A DNA stretch of 64,000 bases from an uncultured Ruminococcus sp. (GCA_902800795.1 CADCFQ010000007.1:1-64000), one strand, 5' to 3'; positions 45,960 through 53,872 are shown, counted from the stretch's first letter. Made by a program: numbers and translations. Notes: a model not told the origin generated them from the sequence alone.

Positions 45960-46751
45960 ATGTTAAGTGCAGCAAACATCAAAGGAATCAATTTCAGCAC
46001 CGTAAAGAACGGCTTTGACCCCGAGGAGGTAGAGTCATTCCTTTCCCAGCTTGCAGGAGAAGTTACAGCTTATGAGCAGCAGAACAAGGACCAGCAGGCA
46101 GAGATCGCAAGACTCAACGAAGAGCTGGCAGCATATAAGGCTGACGAGGAAGCTATTCGTTCTTCACTGGTGCTGGCACATAAGGAATCCGCAAAGATCA
46201 TCGCTGACGCAAAGGCTCAGTCTCACGAGATGCTCGAGAGCGCAAAGAGCGAGCAGGTAAGGCTTTCCGAGCAGAGCGCAGCTGAATGCGAGAGAATAGT
46301 AAAGGAGCACAAGGCAAAGTGTGCCGAGCTCATCCAGCAGAACACAGATATCACCGAGAGAAAGCTCGAAGAGATCAGAAACGCATACGACGAGGAGCTT
46401 GAAGCTTATGAGAGCCTCCAGGCAGAGGTGACATACTTCAAGGCTAACCTGACCGAGCTTTATAATAAGCAGATAAGACTTGTAATGGAGCTGCCCACCA
46501 TGACTCCCGAGGAGCTTGAGGAATTTGAGGCAAGCCTTGACGAGCTTGAGGACGAGGAGTATTATGAGGAGGAGCCCGAGGCACCTGCTGAGGAGGTCAC
46601 CTTCACTCCCGAGCCCGAGGCTGCACCTGCTGCGGCAGCTGCTCCTGTAAGCAATCAGGAGAACATCGACAAGATACTCAACACAGGATCCTTTGATCCC
46701 GTTATCCCGAAGCAGAACTTCAACGATCTGCAGTTCGGTAAGCACAACTGA
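45960..46751 (+). CDS. divIVA: DivIVA-domain protein
   Basis: DivIVA binds curved membrane and recruits division and polar proteins. The 263-residue protein has the DivIVA N-terminus (FSTVKNGFDPEEVESFL), a long coiled coil (about 30-190) and an acidic, Ala/Pro-rich tail (about 190-235). GGAGG places the start at the ATG at 45960, not the upstream TTG. A terminator follows 11 bp after the stop. Confidence 0.94.
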   Translation: MLSAANIKGINFSTVKNGFDPEEVESFLSQLAGEVTAYEQQNKDQQAEIARLNEELAAYKADEEAIRSSLVLAHKESAKIIADAKAQSHEMLESAKSEQVRLSEQSAAECERIVKEHKAKCAELIQQNTDITERKLEEIRNAYDEELEAYESLQAEVTYFKANLTELYNKQIRLVMELPTMTPEELEEFEASLDELEDEEYYEEEPEAPAEEVTFTPEPEAAPAAAAAPVSNQENIDKILNTGSFDPVIPKQNFNDLQFGKHN

Positions 46752-46761
46752 TAAATATTTA

Positions 46762-46787
46762 AGGCTCTGTTATGCAGAGCCTTTTTG
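46762..46787 (+). terminator. Terminator after divIVA
   Basis: GGCTCTG-TTATG-CAGAGCC followed by TTTTT. The first in-frame ATG of the lspA frame (46772) lies in its loop, which argues against that start. Confidence 0.85.
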
Positions 46788-46843
46788 TACTGAATAAACG
46801 ATACTGCGGGGCACAGGCTCCCGGTATTGCCCGGAGTGTGTAT

Positions 46844-47383
46844 ATGTTTTTTATTGCCCTTGCAGTTATAGCGGTGCTTATCGGCGCCGACCAGCTTATT
46901 AAATATGCTGTTGTCAAAAACCTGGCGCTTGAAGCAAAGCCTGTCAGCGTCATAGCCTTTGGCGACACAAAGATATTCAGTCTTCAGCACATCAGAAATT
47001 CCGGTGCTGCCTGGAGCATGATGTCGGGAAAGACCTGGTTCCTTATCGGTCTGCCCATAGTTGTTTGCGCCTTTGCGATATGGTATATGTACCGTATCAG
47101 GAAGGGCAGCAGGCTGGAGCTTTTCTCCATAGCCCTCATGGTGGCAGGCGGTGTAGGCAACCTTATCGACCGCATAAGGCTCAAGGAGGTCGTTGACTAT
47201 ATCAAGTTCGAGCCGGTGAGCTTTCCGATATTCAATTTCGCTGATATCTGCGTTGTTGTGGGAGCCGTTCTTTTCTGCTTCTGTGCGCTGTTTTTAAGCG
47301 GCGGCAAGGATAAGACAAAAGCCCCCGAAGCGGCGGCTGAAAAGACGGCAGAGGAAACAAAAGATGAAAAGCCTGATACTTGA
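46844..47383 (+). CDS. lspA: Lipoprotein signal peptidase (signal peptidase II)
   Basis: LspA cleaves signal peptides of prolipoproteins in the membrane. The 179-residue protein has four hydrophobic helices, the family motifs IRNSGAAWS, GGVGNLIDR and VVDYI...FNFADI with the two catalytic aspartates, and a charged Ala-rich C-terminal tail. The frame opens at 46772, but that ATG lies inside the divIVA terminator; GGAG at 46833 fits the ATG at 46844. The 3' end overlaps rluD by 20 bp. Confidence 0.93.
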   Translation: MFFIALAVIAVLIGADQLIKYAVVKNLALEAKPVSVIAFGDTKIFSLQHIRNSGAAWSMMSGKTWFLIGLPIVVCAFAIWYMYRIRKGSRLELFSIALMVAGGVGNLIDRIRLKEVVDYIKFEPVSFPIFNFADICVVVGAVLFCFCALFLSGGKDKTKAPEAAAEKTAEETKDEKPDT

Positions 47384-48272
47384 AGCCGAAAGCGCCGGCG
47401 AGCGCCTTGACCGGTTCGTCAGCGACAGCTGTGAGGAGCTGACACGCTCTGCAGCGGCGTCTCTTATAGCTGACGGCGCTGTGCTTGTAAACGGTGAGGC
47501 TAAGGCAAAGAATTATAAGCTGAGACAGGGCGACAAGGTGGAGGTCACCATACCCGACCCCACGGAGCTTGAAGCTGTGGCACAGGATATCCCTATAGAT
47601 ATCGTCTATCAGGACGACAGCCTGCTTGTTGTAAACAAGCCAAAGGGAATGGTCGTCCATCCTGCCAACGGCAACCCCGACGGCACCCTTGTAAACGCTC
47701 TGCTGTTTGCCTGCAAAGGACAGCTGTCCTCGATAAACGGCGTTATCCGCCCGGGGATAGTCCACAGGATAGATAAAAACACCAGCGGTCTGCTCATCGT
47801 TGCAAAGACCGATGCCGCTCACAGGCACCTGGCTGAGCAGATCAAGGAGCACAGCTTCACAAGAGAATATGAAGCTGTTTGTGTGGGGCGTTTTGATCCG
47901 CCCGAGGGAACGATAGATGCCCCTATCGGCAGGAGCAAGTATGACCGCAAGAAAATGTGTGTCACCGAGACAAACTCCCGCCACGCTGTTACTCATTATG
48001 AGACTCTGAAAACACTTGGCAGCTATTCATATATGCGTTTTCGCCTTGAAACAGGCAGAACACACCAGATAAGAGTCCACTGTGCCTATAAGGGTCACCC
48101 GGTATACGGCGACGATGTTTACGGCAAGGCTGTCAAGGGCTTGCAGGGTCAGTGTCTCCACGCCAGAAAGATAGGCTTTATCCACCCGCAAACGGAGGAG
48201 TATATGGAGTTTGACAGTGAGCTCCCGGATTATTTCAAAAAGGTGCTTGACCGCCTTGAAAAAGGACAGTAA
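47364..48272 (+). CDS. rluD: RluD-family 23S rRNA pseudouridine synthase
   Basis: The enzyme isomerises uridines in 23S rRNA. The 302-residue protein has an N-terminal S4 domain (about 13-65), 'LLVVNKPKGMVVHP', the catalytic HRIDKNTSGLL with Asp137, and 'LETGRTHQIRVHCAYKGHP'. Position next to lspA is the usual one for RluD in Firmicutes. The exact target positions cannot be read from sequence. Confidence 0.93.
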   Translation: MKSLILEAESAGERLDRFVSDSCEELTRSAAASLIADGAVLVNGEAKAKNYKLRQGDKVEVTIPDPTELEAVAQDIPIDIVYQDDSLLVVNKPKGMVVHPANGNPDGTLVNALLFACKGQLSSINGVIRPGIVHRIDKNTSGLLIVAKTDAAHRHLAEQIKEHSFTREYEAVCVGRFDPPEGTIDAPIGRSKYDRKKMCVTETNSRHAVTHYETLKTLGSYSYMRFRLETGRTHQIRVHCAYKGHPVYGDDVYGKAVKGLQGQCLHARKIGFIHPQTEEYMEFDSELPDYFKKVLDRLEKGQ

Positions 48273-48275
48273 TAA

Positions 48276-49109
48276 ATGAGTTTTGATATCAGAAAGATAC
48301 TTCTTATAACCGATATGGACGGCACTTTCCTGCCTGCATCAAAGATACCCGGCAAACGTACCCTTGAAGCTGTGGAGCGCTTTATGTCTCTCGGCGGCCG
48401 CTTTTCCATAGCCACCGGAAGAGCCATTCAGGCGGCTAACCAGTATTTTGATAAGGTCAGGGTCAATGCGCCGATAATAATGTCAAACGGCGGAATGGTC
48501 TATGACATAGGCTCAAAGACTCAGATATACGATATCTATCTGCCCCAATCGGCAAGGGATATCACAAGGGAGATAATCGATGCACACCCCTGGGTGGGCT
48601 GTGAGGTCCTGGCGCTGGAGGAGGTCTATGTCCCCCAGATGACGGATATGGAGGCTGTCCACAACGAGATATGCAAGGTGACGCCTGTCCTTTGCCCTGT
48701 GGACGAGATACCCTCGAAGCAGTGGTACAAGGTGCTTTTTGCACTGCCGCCCGAGAGAATGGAGGAGCTTATGTCCTTCGTTGAGAGCAAGGGCTACACA
48801 GGAGTGGATTTCGTCAGATCCAGCAAGGAGTATTATGAGATACTCCCGCAGAACATATCCAAAGGCTCTGCCCTTGATACTATGCGTAAGCGCTGTCACA
48901 TGGAGGATATGCTCTTTATTGCGGCAGGGGATTATAACAACGACATCGAGCTTTTACAGGCGGCTGACATCTCCGTCTGCCCCTCGAATGCAGTTGACGA
49001 TGTTAAAGCTGTGTGCAGCAGGGTCTATCCCTCTTCCTGCGAGGAGGACTTTATAGCCGATGTTATAGAAGACATCATAAACGGCAGACTTATGCCGGAG
49101 AAAAAGTAA
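48276..49109 (+). CDS. HAD-superfamily hydrolase, Cof type
   Basis: The 277-residue protein has the HAD motif DMDGT (Asp13, Asp15), the motif II Thr in SIATGRA, a Cof-type C2 cap (about 85-190) and the GDYNNDIELLQAAD motif IV near 215. Cof-type phosphatases act on sugar phosphates, FMN or pyridoxal phosphate; the substrate is not predictable here. It starts 3 bp after rluD. Confidence 0.9.
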   Translation: MSFDIRKILLITDMDGTFLPASKIPGKRTLEAVERFMSLGGRFSIATGRAIQAANQYFDKVRVNAPIIMSNGGMVYDIGSKTQIYDIYLPQSARDITREIIDAHPWVGCEVLALEEVYVPQMTDMEAVHNEICKVTPVLCPVDEIPSKQWYKVLFALPPERMEELMSFVESKGYTGVDFVRSSKEYYEILPQNISKGSALDTMRKRCHMEDMLFIAAGDYNNDIELLQAADISVCPSNAVDDVKAVCSRVYPSSCEEDFIADVIEDIINGRLMPEKK

Positions 49110-49158
49110 ACAGCCTCATCCGAGGTATGATAGATTTTTGATTTGGAGGTCGTATTTT

Positions 49159-49998
49159 ATGGACGCAACACTTAAAAAGCAGCTCGAGATAACAGCTGCA
49201 AAGATCCGTCTCGGGATCATCGAGGGCGTTTTCAATGCAAAGTCCGGTCATCCGGGTGGCTCGCTTTCGATAGCTGATCTGATGACTTATCTTTATTTTG
49301 CAAAGCTGAACGTTTATCCCGACAAGCCCGATGAGCCCCAGAGAGACAGGTTCGTTCTCTCAAAGGGTCATACAGCTCCCGCTCTTTATTCAACTCTTGC
49401 AGAGAAAGGCTTTTTCTCAAAGGACGAGCTCAAGAGCCTTCGTCATATCGGCGCACTTTTACAGGGTCACCCCTGCATAACCATCCCCGGTGTAGATATG
49501 TCTTCCGGCTCTCTCGGTCAGGGCATATCCGTTGCCTGCGGTATGGCGCTTTCGGGCAAGCTCACTAACGACACTTACAAGGTTTACACCGTTCTCGGCG
49601 ACGGCGAGATCGAAGAGGGTCAGGTCTGGGAGGCAGCTATGTTTGCGGCTCACTACAAGCTTGACAACCTCGTTGCTGTCGTTGACAACAACGGCCTCCA
49701 GATCGACGGCAAGGTAGAGGACGTTATGTCCCCCTATCCTATAGCTGAAAAGTTCGAGGCCTTCGGCTGGCACGCAGTAGCCTGCGATGCACACGACTTT
49801 GATTCTATCGAGGCTGCCTTCAACGAGGCAGAGACCGTAAGCGGTCAGCCCACCGTTATCGTTATGAAGAGCGTTAAGGGCAAGGGCGTATCCTTTATGG
49901 AGAACAACGTTTCTTGGCACGGTGCAGCACCCAACAAGGAGCAGTACGATCAGGCTGTTGCAGAGCTGACAGCGCATCTTAAAGAGCTGGAGGGTTAA
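49159..49998 (+). CDS. Transketolase, N-terminal subunit
   Basis: This is the thiamine diphosphate-binding half of a split transketolase of the pentose phosphate pathway. The 279 residues include SGHPGGSLSIADLM, 'VLSKGHTAPALY', the ThDP motif GDGEIEEGQVWEAAMFAA to VDNNGLQIDG, and 'GKGVSFMENNVSWHG'. GGAGG precedes the ATG at 49159. The C-terminal subunit follows after 4 bp. Confidence 0.95.
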   Translation: MDATLKKQLEITAAKIRLGIIEGVFNAKSGHPGGSLSIADLMTYLYFAKLNVYPDKPDEPQRDRFVLSKGHTAPALYSTLAEKGFFSKDELKSLRHIGALLQGHPCITIPGVDMSSGSLGQGISVACGMALSGKLTNDTYKVYTVLGDGEIEEGQVWEAAMFAAHYKLDNLVAVVDNNGLQIDGKVEDVMSPYPIAEKFEAFGWHAVACDAHDFDSIEAAFNEAETVSGQPTVIVMKSVKGKGVSFMENNVSWHGAAPNKEQYDQAVAELTAHLKELEG

Positions 49999-50002
49999 GA
50001 CT

Positions 50003-50947
50003 ATGGCAGATTTACAGAAGAAGGCTACCAGAGAAAGCTATGGCGAGGCTCTGGCAGAGCTTGGAGATAAGTATGAGAACCTTTATGTCTTTGATGCAGA
50101 CCTTGCAGCTGCCACAAAGACAGGCATATTCAAGAAGAAGTTCCCCGAGAGACATTTCGACTGCGGTATAGCAGAGTCGAATATGATGGGCGTTGCAGCA
50201 GGAATGGCAGCAACAGGAAAGATCCCCTTTGCTTCCACCTTTGCTATGTTCGCAGCTGGAAGAGCATTCGAGCAGGTAAGAAACTCCATCGGCTATCCTC
50301 ACCTGAACGTTAAGATCGGCGCTACCCACGCTGGAATCTCCGTCGGCGAGGACGGTGCTACTCACCAGTGCAACGAGGATATCGCTCTTATGAGAACTAT
50401 CCCCGGCATGGTAGTTATAAACCCTGCTGACGATGTTGAGGCAAAGGCAGCCGTTGAGGCAGCTATCAATTACGAGGGTCCTGTTTATATGCGCTTCGGC
50501 AGACTTGCCGCTCCCATTTTCAACGATCCCGCTGCCTATAAGTTCGAGATCGGCAAGGGCATCACACTTCGTGAGGGCAAGGACATCACAATAGTTGCTA
50601 CCGGCCTTATGGTATACGAGGCGATCCAGGCAGCCGAGACACTTGCTGCCGAGGGCATCGACGCTGGTGTTATAAACATCCACACCATCAAGCCTATCGA
50701 CGAAGATCTTATTGCGGCAGCAGCTGCAAAGACAGGTCTTCTGCTGACTGTTGAAGAGCACAGCGTTATCGGCGGACTGGGTTCTGCTGTTGCCGATGTT
50801 CTGGCACAGAGACAGCCTGCAAGACTTGTAAAGATCGGTGTAAACGACGAATTCGGTCATTCCGGTCCTGCGGTAGAGCTTCTCAAGCAGTACGGTCTTT
50901 GCGCAGAGAATATCGTTGCAAAGGCAAAAGAGGCTTTAAACAAATAA
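50003..50947 (+). CDS. Transketolase, C-terminal subunit
   Basis: The 314-residue pyrimidine-binding and C-terminal half pairs with the preceding subunit. Motifs: DADLAAATKTG, 'FPERHFDCGIAESNMMGVAAGMA' (around residues 49-71), 'THAGISVGEDGATHQ', DDVEAKAAV, and the C-domain 'LLTVEEHSVIGGLGSAVADVL'. A 1-deoxyxylulose 5-phosphate synthase is a single longer chain, so the split pair reads as transketolase. Confidence 0.94.
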   Translation: MADLQKKATRESYGEALAELGDKYENLYVFDADLAAATKTGIFKKKFPERHFDCGIAESNMMGVAAGMAATGKIPFASTFAMFAAGRAFEQVRNSIGYPHLNVKIGATHAGISVGEDGATHQCNEDIALMRTIPGMVVINPADDVEAKAAVEAAINYEGPVYMRFGRLAAPIFNDPAAYKFEIGKGITLREGKDITIVATGLMVYEAIQAAETLAAEGIDAGVINIHTIKPIDEDLIAAAAAKTGLLLTVEEHSVIGGLGSAVADVLAQRQPARLVKIGVNDEFGHSGPAVELLKQYGLCAENIVAKAKEALNK

Positions 50948-50963
50948 TCTTTAAAAGCTTCTA

Positions 50964-50998
50964 AGCAGCACTGTCCGAAAAGGGCGGTGCTGCTTTTT
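50964..50998 (+). terminator. Terminator of the transketolase pair
   Basis: AGCAGCAC...GTGCTGCT hairpin followed by TTTTT, facing the minus-strand terminator at 51025-51053. Confidence 0.88.
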
Positions 50999-51024
50999 GT
51001 TGTGTATTGTGCTTTTAAAGACAA

Positions 51025-51053
51025 AAAACAGCACCCATAAGGAGTGCTGTTTT
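51025..51053 (-). terminator. Terminator of the small peptide operon
   Basis: On the minus strand, AAAACAGCAC-N9-GTGCTGTTTT gives a perfect 10-bp stem followed by a T run. Confidence 0.85.
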
Positions 51054-51197
51054 CTATCCGGCTTTGCGCCCTTTGATCTGTCTTATGGTCATGGCAGGAT
51101 CGGTCTTGCTTATCCGCTGCCTTAAAAGGCAGGGAGCGATGTGAGTGCTGTGTTTTGAGTTGATCTTTTTCTGCGCCTGTGTTATGATAGTTTTCAT
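51054..51197 (-). CDS. Small cationic peptide of unknown function (47 residues)
   Basis: An ATG at 51197 has GGGAGG at ideal spacing. The frame codes for 47 residues: MKTIITQAQKKINSKHSTHI, then a short APCLLRQRISK segment and a basic end MTIRQIKGRKAG. The peptide carries about a dozen Lys/Arg and almost no acidic residues. Its stop directly touches the terminator stem at 51025-51053. It lies 77 bp after the 63-residue peptide gene and is probably the last gene of that unit. It has no double-glycine motif. A secreted cationic peptide or a regulatory peptide are possible; neither is shown. Confidence 0.55.
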   Translation of the reverse strand: MKTIITQAQKKINSKHSTHIAPCLLRQRISKTDPAMTIRQIKGRKAG

Positions 51198-51274
51198 TGT
51201 TCGTTCCTCCCTTCAAAGATCAATAGATAGTTTTTTTATGCGTGAGTCATTCTGATCCGATGCGTGAATTCTTA

Positions 51275-51466
51275 TCAGAATAAAGGAGTGCTGCTTGCGG
51301 CGATCGCTCCGGCCGGAGCCGTCTCTCCTGCCAGCCTTTCCTCGGCCAGAGCCAGAAGCTCTGAAAGAGAATAGTTCCAGCCCCTGAACCTTGAAATGTC
51401 AACATCCTGTTTACTGCCGCCGCAGGCCTGTTCCATTATATCGATTGAAAGCGTACTGTCATCCAT
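51275..51466 (-). CDS. Small peptide with a possible double-glycine leader (63 residues)
   Basis: The 63-residue peptide starts MDDSTLSIDIMEQACGG, which fits a short leader ending in Gly-Gly, followed by a core with SRFRGWNYSLSELLALAEER and an Ala-rich end ETAPAGAIAASSTPLF. CGGAG precedes the ATG at good distance. It lies 21 bp after the 78-residue peptide gene at 51488-51724 and shares its promoter. No modification enzyme is nearby. The leader assignment is inference. Confidence 0.65.
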   Translation of the reverse strand: MDDSTLSIDIMEQACGGSKQDVDISRFRGWNYSLSELLALAEERLAGETAPAGAIAASSTPLF

Positions 51467-51487
51467 TGTTAGTCTCCGTATATTCTT

Positions 51488-51724
51488 TTATCTGAGCTTG
51501 ACATAATCGGGTTTCCACTCTCTTATTGTATCTCTGTTCCTGATTACAGGGATCCTTTGCCCGTTCATCCAGCGGTTGAGCAATTCGGGATTTATAACAG
51601 GTCCGGTTACCTGGGAAATTTCCTTCTCTTCCATTTCAAGATTTGGATAAAGGTTAGGATATACACATCCTCCGTTTACGTTCTCGAGCATATCTGCCTT
51701 GATCATTTCATTAGTCTTTTTCAT
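51488..51724 (-). CDS. Double-glycine-leader precursor peptide B (78 residues)
   Basis: MKKTNEMIKADMLENVNGG is a typical bacteriocin-type leader ending in Gly-Gly at residues 18-19. The predicted mature part of 59 residues begins CVYPNLYPNLEM, has one Cys and is rich in Arg, Trp, Tyr and Pro near the end (MNGQRIPVIRNRD, EWKPDYVKLR). AAAAGGAGG lies 8 bp before the ATG. It has its own promoter, which matches that of precursor A. Known members of this leader class are exported and cleaved by C39 peptidase ABC transporters. None is encoded in the window. The core matches no class I recognise. Confidence 0.75.
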   Translation of the reverse strand: MKKTNEMIKADMLENVNGGCVYPNLYPNLEMEEKEISQVTGPVINPELLNRWMNGQRIPVIRNRDTIREWKPDYVKLR

Positions 51725-51770
51725 ATTTATTTCCTCCTTTTGTTGTCAAGCGTTTTTTCGCTTCTGTAAT

Positions 51771-51800
51771 GTTATACGACCGAAAACAGAAAAATGGCAA
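51771..51800 (-). promoter_or_regulatory. Promoter of precursor peptide B, shared-type box
   Basis: On the minus strand, TTGCCA (51795-51800) and TATAAC (51771-51776) are separated by 18 bp. The sequence TTGCCATTTT-N11-TCGTATA is repeated with identical spacing before precursor A (52183-52212). Confidence 0.7.
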
Positions 51801-51835
51801 CTGTTCATAATTTCTTTACAAATGCGGGACTACAA

Positions 51836-51872
51836 AAATAACCGCTCCCGTCATAAAGAACAGAAGCGGTCC
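51836..51872 (-). terminator. Terminator of precursor peptide A
   Basis: On the minus strand, a hairpin with ACCGCT/AGCGGT arms extended by G-U pairs (51841-51870) is followed by ATTTTTG. Confidence 0.75.
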
Positions 51873-51883
51873 TGCTTTTTTTA

Positions 51884-52120
51884 TTATACTTTCTTTTTGA
51901 GGATCTCCCTCAGATTTTCCTTTGTGAGAGTGCCGTTATTGATAAAAGGCCTTACAGCTTCAAAGGGAAGCTGTCTCAGGGTCTCGGCAGGTATACTCAG
52001 CTGTGCGAGGATGTCTGCCTCCTTGGTCGCTGCCAGGACTCCTCCTCCCGAAATATTAGCCAGCTGCTCCTCGTCGATCTCCAGGCTCTCCAGCAGCATA
52101 TTGAACTCCTTGTCTGTCAT
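51884..52120 (-). CDS. Double-glycine-leader precursor peptide A (78 residues)
   Basis: The start at 52120 has GGAGGAG at ideal spacing; the longer frame from 52234 runs through the promoter. The peptide begins MTDKEFNMLLESLEIDEEQL and ANISGGG, an acidic helical leader ending in Gly-Gly (Gly25-Gly27), like Nif11- or NHLP-type leaders. The core of about 51 residues has no Cys (GVLAATKEADILAQLSIPAE, LRQLPFEAVRPFINNG, ENLREILKKKV). It has its own promoter and terminator. The absence of Cys argues against a lanthipeptide or ranthipeptide. Confidence 0.75.
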   Translation of the reverse strand: MTDKEFNMLLESLEIDEEQLANISGGGVLAATKEADILAQLSIPAETLRQLPFEAVRPFINNGTLTKENLREILKKKV

Positions 52121-52182
52121 TGTGATCTCCTCCTTATAAAGATACATCGCTTTATTCTTCAGAGCTTTCCGCTCTCTGTTAT

Positions 52183-52212
52183 CATATACGAAGTCACCAC
52201 GCAAAATGGCAA
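52183..52212 (-). promoter_or_regulatory. Promoter of precursor peptide A, shared-type box
   Basis: On the minus strand, TTGCCA (52207-52212) and TATATG (52183-52188) are separated by 18 bp, with the same TTGCCATTTT-N11-TCGTATA arrangement as at 51771-51800, including a following ACAG. Confidence 0.7.
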
Positions 52213-52301
52213 TAGAAAAATGAGTTTTTTTCAAAACACATTACGCAGCACAGGGACAGTAGCTCCCGGCCGCTATACAGACAAAAAAGTCATCTCCTGA
52301 T

Positions 52302-52547
52302 TTAAAGAGCCTCTTTCAGTGCCTTTGCCAGCTGGTCGGGACAGGATGTTCCTCTGCCGTTGCAGTCGATGCCTTCAAGTTTTGCGATAGCGTCGTGGAT
52401 ATTCATGCCCTCGCAGAGCCTTGAAACGCCCTGGGTGTTTCCGTTGCAGCCGCCTGTGAACTTTATCTTAGTGATAGTCTCGCCGTCAAGCTCGATATCT
52501 ATCTTCCTCGAGCATACGCCCTTGGGTGTAAAGCTGTAATTCGTCAT
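52302..52547 (-). CDS. TSCPD-domain protein
   Basis: The 81-residue protein matches the small stand-alone TSCPD family (TIGR03905-type): YSFTPKGVCSRKIDIELDG at the start, FTGGCNGNTQGVSRL in the middle and GTSCPDQLAKALKEAL at the end. The four conserved Cys may bind metal. The same domain occurs in some ribonucleotide reductases, but the function of the stand-alone protein is unknown. It overlaps the malic enzyme stop by 4 bp. Confidence 0.9.
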   Translation of the reverse strand: MTNYSFTPKGVCSRKIDIELDGETITKIKFTGGCNGNTQGVSRLCEGMNIHDAIAKLEGIDCNGRGTSCPDQLAKALKEAL

Positions 52548-53716
52548 ATCCTTGCAACTCCTGATTCTCTTGCAGCCTCGGCAACAGCCTCAGCCACCTT
52601 GATCGAAACGTTTCTGTCAAATGCGTTGGGCAGGATGAAATCAACGCTCAGCTGCTCGTCGCTCACACAATCAGCGATAGCTCTTGCAGCAGCCAGCTTC
52701 ATCTCCTCGTTTATGTCGGAGGCTCTTACCGCAAGAGCGCCCTTGAAGATGCCGGGGAAAGCAACGACGTTGTTTATCTGGTTCGGGAAATCCGAACGTC
52801 CTGTACCCACAATATAAGCGCCTGCTGCCTTTGCTTTATCAGGCATGATCTCGGGAACGGGGTTTGACATAGCGAAGATAAAAGGCTTGTCGTTCATGCT
52901 ATTTACCATCTCTGGAGTAACGAGATCGGGCTTAGAAACGCCGACAAACACATCAGCGCCCTTCATAGCGTCCGCAAGGCCGCCTCTGAGGTGCTCACGG
53001 TTAGTGATCTTAGCCATTTCAGCCTGTGCAGGGTTCTTTATGTCGTCGCCCTCACAGATTATGCCCTTGGAGTTGAGCATAATGATATCCTTGACGCCAA
53101 GGTCAAGCAAAAACTTAGCGATAGCGCAGCCTGCCGCACCGGCACCGCTCATAACGACCTTGAGCTCGCCTATCTTTCTGCCTGTCAGCTTGCAGGCATT
53201 GAGCATAGCGGCGCCCACAACGATAGCAGTACCGTGCTGGTCATCGTGGAATACGGGGATATCAAGTCTCTCCTTGAGCTTTGCCTCGATCTCAAAGCAT
53301 CTGGGAGCAGCGATATCCTCAAGGTTGATACCGCCGAAGCTTCCTGCGATATGAGCGATAGTATCAACGATAGTGTCAACGTCATTAGTGTCAAGGCAGA
53401 TCGGGAAGGCGTCAACATCAGCAAACGCCTTGAACAGCGCACATTTGCCTTCCATAACGGGCATACCTGCCAGTCCGCCTATATCACCAAGTCCTAATAC
53501 AGCGGAGCCGTCGGTGATAACAGCAACAAGGTTAGCTCTTCTTGTCAGCTCATAGGACAGTGTGGGGTCCTTCTCGATCTCGAGACAGGGCTGTGCGACA
53601 CCGGGAGTATAAGCAAGGGTAAGGTCTTTTGCGTTCTCGATCTTAGTCCTTGTAACGACCTCGATCTTGCCCTTCCATTCCTTATGCAGCTGCAAAGATT
53701 CTTCCATAACGTTCAT
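52544..53716 (-). CDS. NAD(P)-dependent malic enzyme
   Basis: The enzyme decarboxylates malate to pyruvate. The 390-residue short bacterial form has LAYTPGVAQPC, 'ITDGSAVLGLGDIGGLAGMPVMEGK' (around residues 69-93), the metal motif 'PVFHDDQHGTAIV' and the Rossmann loop MSGAGAAGCAIAKFL. A promoter lies upstream on the minus strand. The TSCPD gene is translationally coupled to its 3' end. Confidence 0.95.
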   Translation of the reverse strand: MNVMEESLQLHKEWKGKIEVVTRTKIENAKDLTLAYTPGVAQPCLEIEKDPTLSYELTRRANLVAVITDGSAVLGLGDIGGLAGMPVMEGKCALFKAFADVDAFPICLDTNDVDTIVDTIAHIAGSFGGINLEDIAAPRCFEIEAKLKERLDIPVFHDDQHGTAIVVGAAMLNACKLTGRKIGELKVVMSGAGAAGCAIAKFLLDLGVKDIIMLNSKGIICEGDDIKNPAQAEMAKITNREHLRGGLADAMKGADVFVGVSKPDLVTPEMVNSMNDKPFIFAMSNPVPEIMPDKAKAAGAYIVGTGRSDFPNQINNVVAFPGIFKGALAVRASDINEEMKLAAARAIADCVSDEQLSVDFILPNAFDRNVSIKVAEAVAEAARESGVARI

Positions 53717-53756
53717 TTTAAAAACTTCCTTTCAGTTTTACTAATATTACTAAAAT

Positions 53757-53785
53757 AGTATACCATACTGCGCATCAAAAATCAA
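53757..53785 (-). promoter_or_regulatory. Promoter of the malic enzyme gene
   Basis: On the minus strand, TTGATT (53780-53785) and TATACT (53757-53762) are separated by 17 bp. Confidence 0.7.
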
Positions 53786-53872
53786 TAGAATATCAATGAA
53801 CAATGGCACAGATAAAGCCGGGTCACAATAAAGGGAAAAAAAGAGGTATCGGCCTGCGGAAGATGATATTTA

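Noticed and set aside
50857..51216. 119-codon minus-strand frame with a TTG start
   Set aside because: It crosses two opposing terminators and the 3' end of transketolase. The 47-codon frame in another register has the proper ribosome binding site.
52121..52234. N-terminal extension of precursor peptide A to 52234
   Set aside because: It would run through the promoter at 52183-52212. The ATG at 52120 has GGAGGAG and begins a typical leader.
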